Source: Cardiocondyla obscurior (taxonomy: Eukaryota > Arthropoda > Insecta > Hymenoptera > Formicidae). Taken from it: 64,000 nucleotides of DNA. Shown here one piece after another: positions 1 through 13,600 of this stretch. A program made the position numbers and the translations under genes. Numbering within the stretch: the first letter of the stretch is position 1; the number at the start of each line of letters is the position of its first letter. The notes under the pieces were generated by a model. It made no database searches, had not been told where the DNA came from, and saw nothing but the letters and a program-made list of their open reading frames with translations. The stretch lies in the NCBI RefSeq assembly GCF_019399895.1, contig NC_091872.1, positions 5,960,395 through 6,024,394 of the forward strand, read 5' to 3'.

Positions 1-1783
1 CCGGTCCGGCTGACGAAGTTTCGAGCGGATCGGTCGCAGCGCTCGCTCGCGCCAATGCGCCCGACCGTGCCCGATCCGGGTCACTTTTTGACCGGCTGCA
101 ATTGCACATTCTTTCCGCGACCGGGCCACCCGCGCCAATCGCATTCCTCGAATATCTTTCGCGAGGCAAATTTCAGTCTCGCGGAATCAGGTTTCCGTCA
201 GCGCGGACTTGCGCGCGCCAAATTGAAGAGCGGATTAACACGTATCGGATTTATTAGAACTGGTACAAAAGGCTGCGACGGACATGCGAAAAATGCAGCC
301 TCTGTACTCTAAATGGGGCACGAAAAATATAAAAAACGTTTCAAAGTCATTTATCGAGATTAAACATGAATTTTAATTCTAAATGTAGTAACGTTTAAAT
401 GAATTAAACTGCCACTTTAAATAAGTCGATCATGTACATCGTCAAAATAATTATAAAATTATGGCCGAGTTCAAAACTTAATCAGACTTTTTGGGAGAAT
501 AATTATCTTTCCAGATGGAAAATTGAGGATGTAAAAATTTTACAGGCGCGACACGGCGTTGTTGTTAATGTAAATTTTCATTTTTTATTTGTTAAATTAT
601 TTTTAAAACATTAAAACATACGGAAAGTATTACAGCTGTTGTAAGATTATATCTAAAACTTTAATAAAACTGTTATTATTTAAATTGGAAGTGGAGGGAC
701 GGAGGGTGTTGGTGTTGTATTTTTTATAACTACGTAATAAGAAGTGGTAATTTGAATATTATTACCCCGTTATTTATGTAAATAATATTTTATCACCTGT
801 TATTAATCAAACAGTTGTTGCACGGAATTATTTGTGTTGGGAAAGTACAGAGAAATTATTAATTACAGTAACATATATACGCACCAAAATTATAAATTGT
901 ATTATATTTAACTCCGGTACAATCAACCGTGTTTACGCATGGAATCGGAAGTATGATCGGATTTCATCCCGATGTGAAATATTGCGCGCGGAAGAATAAT
1001 TTATTACCAATGTTTGCTTTCAATTGCGCTTAGGCGCGTAAATAATACGCGTCTAACGTGAGCGAAAACTACGCGGGCCTGGCATGTTGCTCGCATCAGT
1101 CGTGTAAAGGAACGATAATTAACTAGCCGCTAAGTTGTATAGCCGTTTATACTATATAAAGTCACACTTCGATAATAATTAAGGCTCGACTAATACGATA
1201 AGGTTCCTTCGCACTTACATCACCGCTCTGTAAATTACGAATCGAAAGATTTTAATCGCGTTCGGACGAAACACCTCTCACTCCAAAGCTGTATATGTAA
1301 AGCGATTGTGAGTTTATTGAATAAACAGTTTCGAAGCACAAACGAGCAAGCTTAAGTGCTCTATTCCCATACCAAATGAACGAACAAGTGATAATTAATT
1401 AATTATATTCTTTTTCTTTTTTTCTTTCTTTTTTAATAAAACGACTATCCGAATAATCGCGTTGTAATACAATTGAATATAATTCTTCCGTTGTGATTTA
1501 TACTATTCTCGCATGATAAATGTATGTAATACCGTAAAATTTGTTCCTTTTTCTCGAGTGCTTTTTTTTCTTCAAATTCGCGCGTCACCCGACGACCCAA
1601 GTGCAAAATTTATCCAGCTGATCTGATTTTGCAGCTAGTGGTTAGATCGCGCATATTAAATATGTTTCTTAACTATCTTCAAAAAATAAAGTTGTCATTT
1701 AAAAAGAAAGAAACAAAATCTGTTTGCGCTGAACAGTGACTAGACGACCGATACTAAGCGCAGACCATGTATCTAAATAGAAG
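1..1783. other. No gene seen
   Basis: GC-richer first 300 bp, then AT-rich sequence. The open frame at 55-312 has no recognisable domain. Nothing else supportable. Confidence 0.6.
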
Positions 1784-2180
1784 CTAAATGTTTTTTGCCG
1801 CGTACTTGTTTACTGTTGTGGTCTGGACCTTACGCAAGGCTCGCTCGACTGCCGAAATCGCCGGGCAAACCGGTCCTTGCTGTCCGCTGCCCGCGCGTCC
1901 TCCACCTTGCGAGCTTGGAATGCGAAGACCTGCAGGTCGATGATCTTACGCGACGTTCGACTGCCGAATCCGTCGGGCAAACCGGTTCTCGCCGCTCGCC
2001 GCCCGCGCGTCCTCCGCCTTGCGAATTTCGAGCGCAAGGTACCGGTCAGATGTAAACACACGCACGTACTCACGCTACCGTGGCGGTCCGCGGGCCCGGA
2101 GGTCAGCGGCCGCGGCAGTCGAGCGCGCGTTGACTAGGTTAGTACGCGTAGTAGACTAGTACGCGAGGAAAAACGTTTAG
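1784..2180. mobile_element. Non-autonomous terminal-inverted-repeat element
   Basis: The left end CTAAATGTTTTTTGCCGCGT and the reverse complement of the right end CTAAACGTTTTTCCTCGCGT match over about 60-70 bp (continuing through GCTCGACTGCCG). The GC-rich interior holds a roughly 112-bp tandem duplication (1843-1954 and 1955-2050), each copy starting G(C/T)TCGACTGCCGAA and including CCCGCGCGTCCTCC. No open frame of transposase type. Target duplication unclear. Confidence 0.7.
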
Positions 2181-5100
2181 ATATCTAGCTTTTCTAGCTC
2201 GTTATTAGCTAATAATAATTATCTAGCACCTAGTACGTCTTGAGTGTTACATTTCTGGCTCCGTGCTGAACAATTTTGCTAGACAGTCACGAGATGAACC
2301 ACGAATTGGCTAGCTAATTATTAGGTAACCGTGGGAATCAATTTCCACTCGGGGACGTTGCGATAAGCAGAGGAGATTCTTTCGGGATGTACTTTCGACG
2401 AGCAACAAATGCGGGAAAAGTGTTTTCCAAAATACACGCGATGTTTCCTGTAAGTTTTCGCCGCAACGCGCTTGGTAACCATTTTGTGTAAGACGCCCTT
2501 TCAATGTAACATACCCTAGTTTCGCAAAGTGTATACATAAAGTTCGTTTAAGGACGAAGCTGTTTAATGCAGCCGGCAGTGGATTACGCACGAAAGCACA
2601 TCGCACGATGACACCGGAGCGCGCCGGAAGACAATGCAAATTGTTGACGGGCGAAAGAGGAGGAGATGATAAATATTCACCTGTTAAATACTTGTCGATT
2701 AATCAAACGCGAAAGAATGCAGACACGCCCAGGGTCGCTTTGATACACGGGCCGCGGCAATTGTCTCGTCTTCTCTAATTGCCGGCGTGACGGCGGCGCT
2801 TGTTTTATAAAAATGCACGACCGAAATCGAAGCACAAAGCTCTTTTAAATGCGTCAATCTGCCGCAAATCAAACATTTATATCACTCGCGAGTTTTTACA
2901 ATGACTCGTTCAAGTATTGTACGCGGATATTTATATGCAATTAAATACGCTTTTTTTTCTTTTTTTTTTTTTTGCTCAACTGCTTTTTCTTTTATTAACA
3001 AGACAAACATCTACTTTAATTTAATTTTAATTTCTTTACTTTTCTTTTACCCGCTTTATAAGTCGTCGTTTAATCAAAGGCGTAAAAGTCAGTTAGTTTT
3101 ACTAATAAAATTCTGCGGCGATTTCTCATTTCGGACGCGGTGCAGGAACGAGTGCGCTCGATGCGCGGCGCGGCATTGTTAAACTTTTTGCACGGAACTT
3201 CGGGGACACGCAAATACGGGGTCACCAGACATACGATCGGCAGACAAATGTTGGTCCGTAAAATATTTAGTAAGCCATCGTAAATTGTGCAAAGAGATTT
3301 CTCCTTCACGCCGGCAAACGCTAGTTTCTTCCGAGTTTCGTTGGAGTTTATGCTTAGCGGAGCGGCGCAGCTATTTGCGAGCTGTGTATACCGAAAGTAA
3401 AACGGCTTTTAAATTTAAATATTAAACTTTCGATCGAGATACAAAGCACCTTGAAAGACGATGTTAGAGTAATACAACCTTAAATCCTCATCTTTTCTGC
3501 ATCGTCTTATTGAACAAAGGCGTTTAGTTCTTTGAACATATTTCGCCGTCGATTTTTATTTTCCTAATATTTCGTGTACTAAGTATAATGTTGAAGAAAA
3601 GGTTTGAAAATAAAATGTAAAATGTATGTGACCCAACATATTTTATCCCTTGGCAACAAATGTTATAGCTTATTTTTACGTTAATGCTGAAAATCATGAT
3701 ACAACGCGCGATAAAAGTTCGTTTTTAAGCAGACGTAGAAATGGATATCGCAAGTTATTTGTAGGAGTTCAAATAATTTACAGATAAAGAGAGTGGAAGT
3801 AATTTTGGATTATTCGGTATACAGATGTTTGCAATGGATTGAAAACGCGACACTGGCCGCGAACAGTTCGTTTATGGTAATCGCGCGTTATTGATTCGAA
3901 TTTAATTACATGTGCAAAATATATTCAAACACTTGTAAATCGTGCATTTTGTTTGCCGCGCGCCGCGACGCAGTGATCAGATTTACATAAACATAATTTT
4001 TAATTTATTCTAAAGTGTTGCTTCTCGATTTTTGCGGTCTCTTTTTCTATAGATTTATCGAATTTACCGAATTACGTCGGCGGAAGTAAGCCGCCCGTGT
4101 GCGAGGGGTGTGTACAAAACGCCTTTTTGTAAAGTCAATGACTCGTGCAGGGTGGAGAACAAAACGCGTAAAATTGGCTCGGCGCGGAACGTGTTAAAGA
4201 CTACCGTCTATATAAACAAGACGCCAACTCGGCCACTGGCAATGTATCAATTTTACAGAGACGTGCGAGAATTTATAACGCATTCAAAGGGCCAAAACGC
4301 AAGCGAAGTGCCGCAACCGGCGCGGAGAGAGGCCGGTGGTCAAATGCAAAATAATCTCGGCTATATTTCAGACAAGGAAAATAAAAAGCAACGATGGCGG
4401 GCTGCGGAATCGCGCATAACGGCATTATATCGAGTTCATTTGAATTCCGGATGTGTGCGTCAGGTCAAATATAAAAAAAAAAAAGAAAAAAAAATAGAAA
4501 GAAAAGAGAAAGCCGAAATTAAATCTGGCGCGTCCGATGCGCCACGTCGTCCGCATCTCCGCTGTATTATTCTGCAATTTCGCCGGCCACCCGTTCCGTT
4601 CCGCCCCGCTTTCTCCTTTACCGCTCGTCTGTTTCTCATTCTTTTGACCCTTCACCCCTCATGGACGAGAGCGGCGGATTTATGGCGGCCGCGTAAGAGC
4701 GAAATAAAAGCGGACCTTACCGCCGCTATACTATATTCGGTCACTCGTGATCCTTATTCTCGTTTACCGTGTGCACTTTGATCCGCAAGAACCTGCCATT
4801 TTTTTTTTTTTTTCAATCCATAGAATTGATCTTACCGGCGAAAGAAAAAAGTTAAGAGCTCGCGTTTGTCATAGTAATTCCCTATTTTTTGCAACTTTTT
4901 TAGTAAGCTTAATTATTACAATAAATAATTGAATTAATACGCAACGCATGTGTTTGTAAAAAATAATTTTCTGAAGTTATTTTATTTTATCTCATCTTAT
5001 TTTATTTTATTTTATTTTTATAAATTTGTCTCTCATTTGACTCAAATATCAATCAAAGACGCGGTAGTATCGAGGAACGTGGAACAGCGCGTGTCTATTT

Positions 5101-8100
5101 TCACATACATCGTTAAAACGAACGAGCGGCGTTAACGTCAAATCGAGGAGTCTGCTTCAACGAGGGTGTGAAAACTTTATGCGAAACGGAATCACGAACG
5201 AATCTCGCGAACCTTCGCCCCGTGATTCGAAGTCGTTCCCGCGCGAGATAAAGTACCGGTCGATATGTCCCGGTCGTAGAAGGATTTACGTCCGCGGGGC
5301 ATCCGTAAAATCGACACCTCTTCCCTCCTCCCGCGAGAAACTTCTAATCAGTGTGTTTAAGATCGAATCCACGCCGTTGTTCCATTCGCTGTTCCCGCCC
5401 GCGAAACCGGGAACCACGTGGAAAAAATAAATTGCTGATTACATATTATGTTGGAAATCGCGTGCCAGGCTTAATTGAATTTCCGCGAAAGATTAAATTC
5501 TCGAAAGAAAAATTAATTAATTATTAACATAGGTCGCCGGGGCTCTCGTTAGGCGCTTTAATTATAAAATAATCCTCGACGATTTTACGCCGTAGTGGAC
5601 GTACTGGACACTTTACTGAAGCGGCGAAGGTTTTAATGAAAATTTAATGGAAAGTCTAGATACAAAAGTTACTTAATACTTAAAAAAAAAAAGGAAAAAA
5701 AAAATAAAAGAACGTAACAACTAAAAAGGAGAACTTCCGAGTTTGCGGCAGAGTTATTTGAGAATTCAAAAACTTTATATTATCGTATTTGTATTTTTAT
5801 CTAAAATGCTATTATTGCTGTGGCTTTAATTATCATTCGATGCATAAAAATTTATCGGAAAATATCGAAATATATAGTATATCGTGCAAATTCGAGTCGT
5901 CGCGCTCTATGAAATTCAATGAGCGAGATGCAATATGGAAATATATATATATTCAGCATCTTTGCTATGAAAATGGAAAGATACAATAAAAAAAAAAAAT
6001 ATCGTTCTTTATTGTTTTCCCTCACAGTCATCTGCGAAAGCGCATTTTTATCATGCAAAACGCTTCCGCGCGGAATCGACGGTGTATGCGCAAATAAGTT
6101 ATACAGTTATCATATTTCACCTCGCTCGAGAAACTTTTATTTTACTATATTTACCTCCGTCAAACAATTTTCGTTTGAATAAACAATTTTGTAGATCGCT
6201 ATTTGGTTGGTTATTCCGACCTTCAAGGGGAAAAAAAGGGATTTCTCTCGTTGATTCGGTTTTAAGTTCAACATTAATTTTTGTTACTTATGTAATTAAA
6301 CAGAAAAAAAAATAATAATAATAGAGATACGTTCTTAATTATAACCTTTTCGTAAGTAATTAGATTTATCTTTAAAGTTTGACGTTGTATGATATCAAAA
6401 CGTACTGTTTAAAAAAGAAAATAAAATTGCCAGTTAGCCATCTCATACATTTTAATATTACATTCTCGCATAATTTTCACTACTATCCCTCAGTATACGC
6501 ACACGCCTATTTACCTTGTTAGAACGTTCGTTGCATTGCGAACGAGCGACGAAAGTGTCTTGGTCTCGACAGAACGCGAATGCGACAGTTGATGACTTCA
6601 TTAATACAGTAACATCTGCATGAAAGGTGTCTGTCGGAAATCTCCGCAAAACTTCGAAACTCGGTTAAGAGCGGAAATACTGCTCATTATATACCGCAAT
6701 GCAATGTATGTATCTTGTACATTTAACAAACTACGCTCTTATTGTTCATGTTCATTTGAAGCGCGAAAGAGTAGATTGAGTCAATAAAAATTTATTTGAT
6801 AATAAGTTGATTTTTTCGACGTGACTTATATTAAAATTTATATACGACGTATTTTTTTACTATTTCGTCGAACGGTCCGTCTAAAAAATTAATTTCGCAG
6901 AAAGTACACAATTAATTACCGCCTCGTGAAGTATTGTCCCTCGATTGCGAGTTTGCGGTCGGTGTCAAAGTTGCCCGGTCAGATAACGAGTGATATTAAT
7001 ACTTAACACTCGGACGTCGCGAAAGAGATTTGTCAGCCTGGAATCGATACCTGTCGGCCGATCGTACACCGTGTGATTCCACCGCGGCCGAATTAATTAT
7101 ACCATCGATCACTCTGCATTCTTTTCCCTGGTGAACATGAAACGCTCGTATATCATATTGCGTCACCGCGGGTGAAAGAGAACAGGGCCTGGGCTAGCAA
7201 CGAAAACGTAGCGCGCGTGTAGGGACACCGCGAGATTTCGTTCATTCTCTTTCCTCTTTTTTTTTTTTTTTTTTTTTTTTTGGAACACGGCATAATATTA
7301 AATGACGAAGGTCCAGATTTGTTCCGCAACGACGGCGCGAGACGAGAAAAGTCGAAAGTGAAAAAAGACCAAAAAGAAACGTTTACTCGTACAGTATTAC
7401 TTATTAACTTCAACAAAAAAAAAAAAAAAAAACTTTAACAAATTTGTAACTAGTGAATAAACTTCGTATTTTTCTTTTACACTTCACACGATACATCAAG
7501 TAATTCTAAGTAATGAAGTGCAAGTTTAGCCGGCGGATAACAATTATACAAGCAACATCGAAAGATTAGCTTGGAAACTTTCCCCAAGTTCCGAACACCC
7601 AAGTTTCCTAATAGATGCTGAAGTATAGGTGAGGTAAGTAATTAGCGATCCGCTAAAAAATACGACCGGTGAATATAACGGAATAATTAATCGTTACTCT
7701 CTCAAAAAATTGCTTGTTCCGCGAGTGATTCATATGCCACATTAAACATCACGATCAAAACCGAAGAAGATTAACGACAGATGTATCGAAACCGCATTTC
7801 GAAAAATTGATGAAACGACGCTCGATATGATTCGACTACGCGAACGTGTTACGTGATTCACATTTCAGTATTTGCAATGCGTAGTGTTTGATCAGAAAAT
7901 CGCAATATATCTAAATGTTAACGGTTGTATAAAATAAAAAAAAAGTGTAATAATAAAATATAATAAATAATAAATAATTTTTTAATTTTAAGTCAATTTG
8001 TTATAATAATCTTATCAGCGATCGACCGTTTTATTTGTGTTCCACACATTCTAAATCTTTGTTTCAAGATGCAGAAAATGTTCGACGATTCCGTGTTCAA

Positions 8101-9953
8101 TTCAAGTGCTCTCAGAAAACTCTCTGACCATTATTTCTAAGTAGTTCGCTCGCAATGCTTTCGCCTTTGTAACTTTTTCAACTTGCAATTTTTCAAGCGC
8201 CGCCGTTCTCTTTTTTTTTTCTCTTTTTTTTTTTAAACCAAACCGAGTTCCAAGAGAGAACCCTTTGACGGCTTGGCTCGACTCGATTTCGGAAATCGAT
8301 TTCGATCGGAACGAGTACACGCAAAGTGTGCGAGCCGAGCTGTCTGAAAATAGTTGGCGATGAGTTAAACTCGTGACGGAGAAAAAAAAATTAAAAAAAA
8401 AAAGAAACGTAGCACAGGCTCGAAACTTTAACTCGATTATACCAAAGTTCTCGGCTCAGGCAATTTTCAAAATTTATTCGCGACAGACGGATTACTTTAC
8501 ATGCCTTGGCGTAGAATTTATATATTCCCTTTATACAAATGTCGGATTATTTTACAGCAAAAAATTTGCTAACAATTTTGTATTCTTATGTCTCAAAGCC
8601 AAAAAAAAAAAAAAATAATAAAATGCATTAATAAAATTTTTACGAAAGAAAACTTGGAACGCTTTGTCAAATATACATATAAAAAGCACGTTACATGGTT
8701 TATAAAACTTTATTCCGTCGGTTTATAGTGTCAAATGTTATTTTGAAGCGGTATGAAATCGTATTAAATTTGCATTTACATTTTGCATTTGCCTTTTGTT
8801 CTCCGTTTCCGCCGCTTGCTTGCTCTAACATGCGACGAGAATGTGCACGTCGGGCGGATCGCCGCCGAATTCTCGCTCTCAGATTAGAAAACGTGTCTGG
8901 AATCAGCCGATAAGACGTGTAAAGCTATTTCGCGGCTAAGTCGAGGAAGCGAAATTTCCGATGAGAAGCAAATCCCGGAAAATTAGTACGGTTCGCTCAT
9001 AAGGGCGTTGACGTGTTCAGAGTGCACTTACGCCGCATAGTTCTCGCCCTTCCACCGCGCGGGCTTTCTTATCCCGAATCGCGCACCGACGTCATGTTCT
9101 CGTCCTTATCTAATCAGCACCGTCTAATGCCATCCAGAAATTCCCTTCAGTTACTATCCGACGCAAATCTCGTCGATGCGCCGATTGCTGAGCGAACGTC
9201 GTCGCCTACAACGACTCATCGTCATCGAATTCGTACGGGCGTGTCTCGCGTTTAGAAACGAGGGGGCCTATTGTAAATTCGGGAATCAAACGGAATCGGG
9301 ACGCCAGACAGTAATTTCGGTTCGCGACAGATGAAGAATAGTGGCGGAGAAACGATAAGATCGACAAGCAATGCTCCATTCGCGCGAGCACAATTTCCTT
9401 TCCCACCCCATCGTCGTAAATTCGGGAAAAGGTTCCATATTCTTTTCTGACGCGTTTCGTGCCTCTTTTCCTGAGAGGAAACGCCCTTATCGACTAAATA
9501 TCATGTATAACGTTTAAATGGGAAACGAAACGCGATTGAACGACAACGTAATTTCGTAACTGTGCAAAAAGAATTCTAAAAATGATAGAGCCTAAACTTC
9601 GCATAACAAAATTCACGCGACTACTAAACGAAACTCTTGAGACAACGGTCGACGAATTGGCTACAGTTTGTATATTTATTAAAACGACAACGAGGATACT
9701 CCAATTTCTCAGAGTACCAAGTTGTGTTAATAAAACGACAAGTTATATGATCAGCAAATGTGTAAAATGTATAGTTGCTGAATTTATTACCCACCACACA
9801 AATTTTTATTTATTAATATATTAATTTATATTTTTTATTACACGTTGAGGGATTAATTTTATTATTTTCTTTTTTTTACCGCAATATAATTTTTTAGCGA
9901 GGAATATAGAATTCCTCATAGTGTTAGTACAATAAAAAATGTTTCTGACTCAC
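2181..9953. other. No gene seen; simple-sequence-rich intergenic DNA
   Basis: Many A/T homopolymers (for example 4801-4813, 7257-7280, 7414-7431). The longest open frame (4110-4781, plus, 223 codons) is basic, contains a Lys/Glu low-complexity run from an A-tract, and shows no domain; I treat it as chance. Confidence 0.6.
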
Positions 9954-10384
9954 CAATTCGATGCGCAGCAGCGGAGTTTACACGACGACGATCTGTAACA
10001 TATATAATAAAAAATTTATAAAGAAACGTTCAACATACTGTTCACTATTTAAAAAACATTTTTTTGCGTGACTCTAATAAGTTTTCAAATTGTATAATTA
10101 AAAACAAATTTATCTATTATTAATTAAAAGAAAGATTTCTAAGAAATTAAGCTTTTGTAAAATTTAACATTTTTCTCTACTAATTATTAAATTCCATTAT
10201 TTTTAATTAATAGCAAAACGACAAAGCGAGCGCGATAAATAACTAAAACTTTTAATGCTATGCAATTAAAAGTGATTCTTACCCATACGTTGCTCCGCTG
10301 AAGCAAGAGCCTCCCCGAGGCCTCCTCCTCCTCTCAGATGGGACGTGACGAGTCCTCCTTCCGCGCACTAGACACTCGCGAAAC
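9954..10384 (-). repeat. Two-part splice-site module, copy 1
   Basis: Minus strand. Block A (about 10384-10283) contains CGTCCCATCTGAGAGGAGG and GCTTCAGCGGAGCAAC and ends at donor GTAAG. After about 290 AT-rich bases, block B (9992-9954, 39 bp) follows acceptor GTTACAG, contains AACTCCGCTGCTGCGCATCG and ends at donor GTGAGT. The start of block A (CGCGAGTGT..AGTGCGCG) matches copy 4 at 34748-34780. Sequence between the blocks is not conserved among copies, as expected for an intron. Transcription is not shown; the orientation is inferred from the splice signals. Confidence 0.6.
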
Positions 10385-10594
10385 CGCGACCGGGTGAATT
10401 TAATCGCGAAAATTAATTAAACTATTTATCGAAATAAATATTTCGCGCAACTACGAAATGACACTTACTTTACTTGAATTTTTCGCTAAACGTTTGTCTG
10501 AAACAAGATAAAACAAAATTTTACTTTATTAACATTATATAAAACATTGTTTGAATATTCCCTTTTAGCTACCGCGACGAGATCTTTGCGTTAA

Positions 10595-10685
10595 CTAAGT
10601 GTTTTTCGCCGCGTACTAGCCTACTACGCACAGACCTACTTTAACACGCGCTCGACTGCCGGATCCGCCGGCTGCGATAAGCTGT
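10595..10685. mobile_element. Single end of the 1784-2180 element family
   Basis: Reads CTAAGTGTTTTTCGCCGCGT, then ACTAGCCTACTACGC and GCGCTCGACTGCCG, closely matching the inverted right end of the element at 1784-2180 (ACTAGTCTACTACGC). No second end was seen within about 500 bp, so this is a truncated or solo end, 210 bp from module copy 1. Confidence 0.6.
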
Positions 10686-10699
10686 AAGCACGTGTTCGA

Positions 10700-13600
10700 C
10701 TAGAGGTCATTGTACTGCGCGACGAGCAACGTGATGAGTATCCGCGTGGACTTTGCTTGCCACCTATTCCGCGCCGCTGGCCTAGCTGGCCACGTTCGTC
10801 ACACTCGACCGACTCGACCCATTCGCAATGCTCTTATCTCAACGCAAGACACCCAAAGAAAAACACGGTGTATAAAATACTCGCGACCTAGCCGTGATAC
10901 GTGTCGAGTCTCCTACGATGTGCGTAGTGTGTGTACCGCGGAGCGCCGACCGCCGAGGACTGTGTGAACGCGCCCCACTACTACTCCCGTTCACGGCGGC
11001 CGAGGGAGGGGATAGAGCAGAGGGAAGTCATGTACGCTGTCGCAAAAGCCATATCTATCTTTCGATGCACGTGTGAATAGCTCGAGCCTTGAGTTCTAAG
11101 ATATGCAGCAGAAATAAAGATATTTTTTTCGCAGGCCTACGCTAAATTACCTGACTTTTTTATCATCACCGATACCTGATTTAACGCGTTAAAAAAGAAT
11201 ATATACACGAAACATTATCTTGAATATTATATTGAATATTATGCCGATTCAATTTAATGTATCACGAATTTATAACCGATGAACACGTCGCGGTGTTCGT
11301 CGATTATAGTAATCATTTATAGTATTATTCTTAAACAATTAATATAATTAATGTCCGAATGTATATTTAAATTAAATTTTAATTAAATAAAAAACGAGAG
11401 ATTAAAAACCATGTAAAACACATGCAGCATAGTTCGTTGTTAAAAACTATGAAATATTCTTTAACGTAAAAAAGGCGAAAATAAATGACGCGCTAGTTTT
11501 GTAGCGTCTAGTAATATAAATTTAAAATTTGCATATTTCAATTAATATGCGCTTTGCTTATCGGTAAAAAACTATTTTTGATTTGAGATTAACTCTTTCC
11601 CTTGCTATTCTGCTTATAATAAAATAACAACAGACTCAAATTACATCGGAATAAAAATTTAAATTTCCACTCAAAAACCCAGTTATCTCGCGGGGAAATT
11701 GAGTTCCTTTTTTTTTAAGTTACCGCGTATCTCGACGTCATCCATATGTAACAACGCGCGGATTCGAATATGCGAAAATGTCTCGGCAGCGAAACGAAAC
11801 GAATAGATTACATCCGTTTTGGAAATGTCATAATACCACGCGTACGTCGAGACACGTTACGGAAAAGACCGCCTGTCACATCCCTCGCAAGATTTTCATA
11901 TCCGAATGTGACCATTGTCCAGTTCGTATCGCGGGAGAAATAAAATTTAAATGCCTTCCACCTGGTGCTACGGGAATGAGATTTCAGAATCCGTCTGGAT
12001 ACGGTCGCCTATCGTTTCGCCGTGGGCGAAGCTAATTCCCATTGCCGAAACAAAAGGGTGCCACCGTACGGCAAAAGTTCCTCTATGTTTGTTGCGTAAA
12101 TGTAATTTTACGTCTACGGGCGTGTGTACGTGTGCGCGTATATGTCGCGCCGACTGCTGGTTTATAATTCTTTAAAGCACATCGAGCGAAATTGCATTCC
12201 GACTTACTCAAGCAAATATAAAGAGCCATACGTACAACAATAGTAAATTATAACCAACAATTTCGTTGAAGAGACGTACGAGTATTCCAGCAATGTAACT
12301 TCGATGAGCTTCGCAAATTGTAGAACAAATTTTCGTCGTTAAATTAAAAAAAAAAGTTTACGTGATTTCACACGTTAGTGTAATCTTACATTTATTACAC
12401 TTGCCGATTAACACGTCATTTTTTTATATATTTTACAACGGCTGTACTATCGACCATAGTTTTCGAATTACCTTGACGATTGCGACACAGAGATACCTTT
12501 AATTAATTTCGCAATAAAATGGTTTTTTTTTGTACATAAATACCAACTAAAGGAAAGAGTACCATAAACCTTTTCTCTCTAAGTATTTTTATTCGACGAT
12601 TCTTTCAAAGTTTTTAAGGATTCGTATTCGAGATTCGTCGTCGTTCTTACACGAAGGTACAAGACTGTTCCTTCATATCTATAAAATTCAAGGTAACAGA
12701 TAGAATGTGATCGGAATATACGAGCCGGCGCTCATCGTAGAACCCAGCGAGACGAAGCGCGCGATTCCGAAACTAAAGGATTGGCAACAGTAAAGTGTTA
12801 CGAGACGGAGAGCTCAAAGCGAGCGCAGCTGCGAAATGAGAGGAAACCGTACGTAGGGACGTGGAGCTTGTCTGGAAGAGGGAACGAGCGGAACGAAATG
12901 AAACAGATACCAGACGAAGCGAGAGAAAGAACAAGATGAAAAACGGGAAAATCGAAAAAGCACGGGGAGGGCTAACGGTTTTACGATTCCACCGACCGGA
13001 CTGGTCCATTTCCGGTAAAAAATAAAAAGAAAAACATCGCTGAAGCGCTACGACGCAAACTACGATCATCGCTCTAGACGTCTGTGACATTTTCGTCAAG
13101 AAAAATATGCTGAATTCTTCAAGAAACGTCGTTAATGTGAAGACTCCCCCTTTTTTCGACGGACCCCATGAATGCGAAATTTATCGCACGCATATGGAGT
13201 CTCCTGATATTTTATTTGCGTTTTTCTGACTCTCCTCTGCCTGAATTTCCGCAGTTCCGATAGCGACGTGCCTCTCGGAGGCGAGCCGGAGGCAAAGCCG
13301 CGCAAACAATGTTGAGACCGACGTCTCTTCCTATTCATTCACCGCCCGCCCTCATCTATTCATTTCCTCCTTACGGACTGGAACTTTAGGGAAAACGACG
13401 TCGGATTCCGAATCGGCGAGCTTTGATGTCTGGGAATTTGCGCTCGATCAGTGCGAAGGCGAACACGACGAATAAGCCCGAACTCCTCGGCGAGATAGCA
13501 AGAAGAGAACGATATGTTTCGTATAATTCGATAATACCGCGACAGTCGCTCGAGAGCGCGCCATTATCGGCCACTTAAAATCTTGGGAAATATTAAACAC

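Noticed and set aside
4110..4781. 223-codon plus-strand open frame
   Set aside because: Crosses an A-tract giving a Lys/Glu run, shows no domain, no splice context and random-looking composition.
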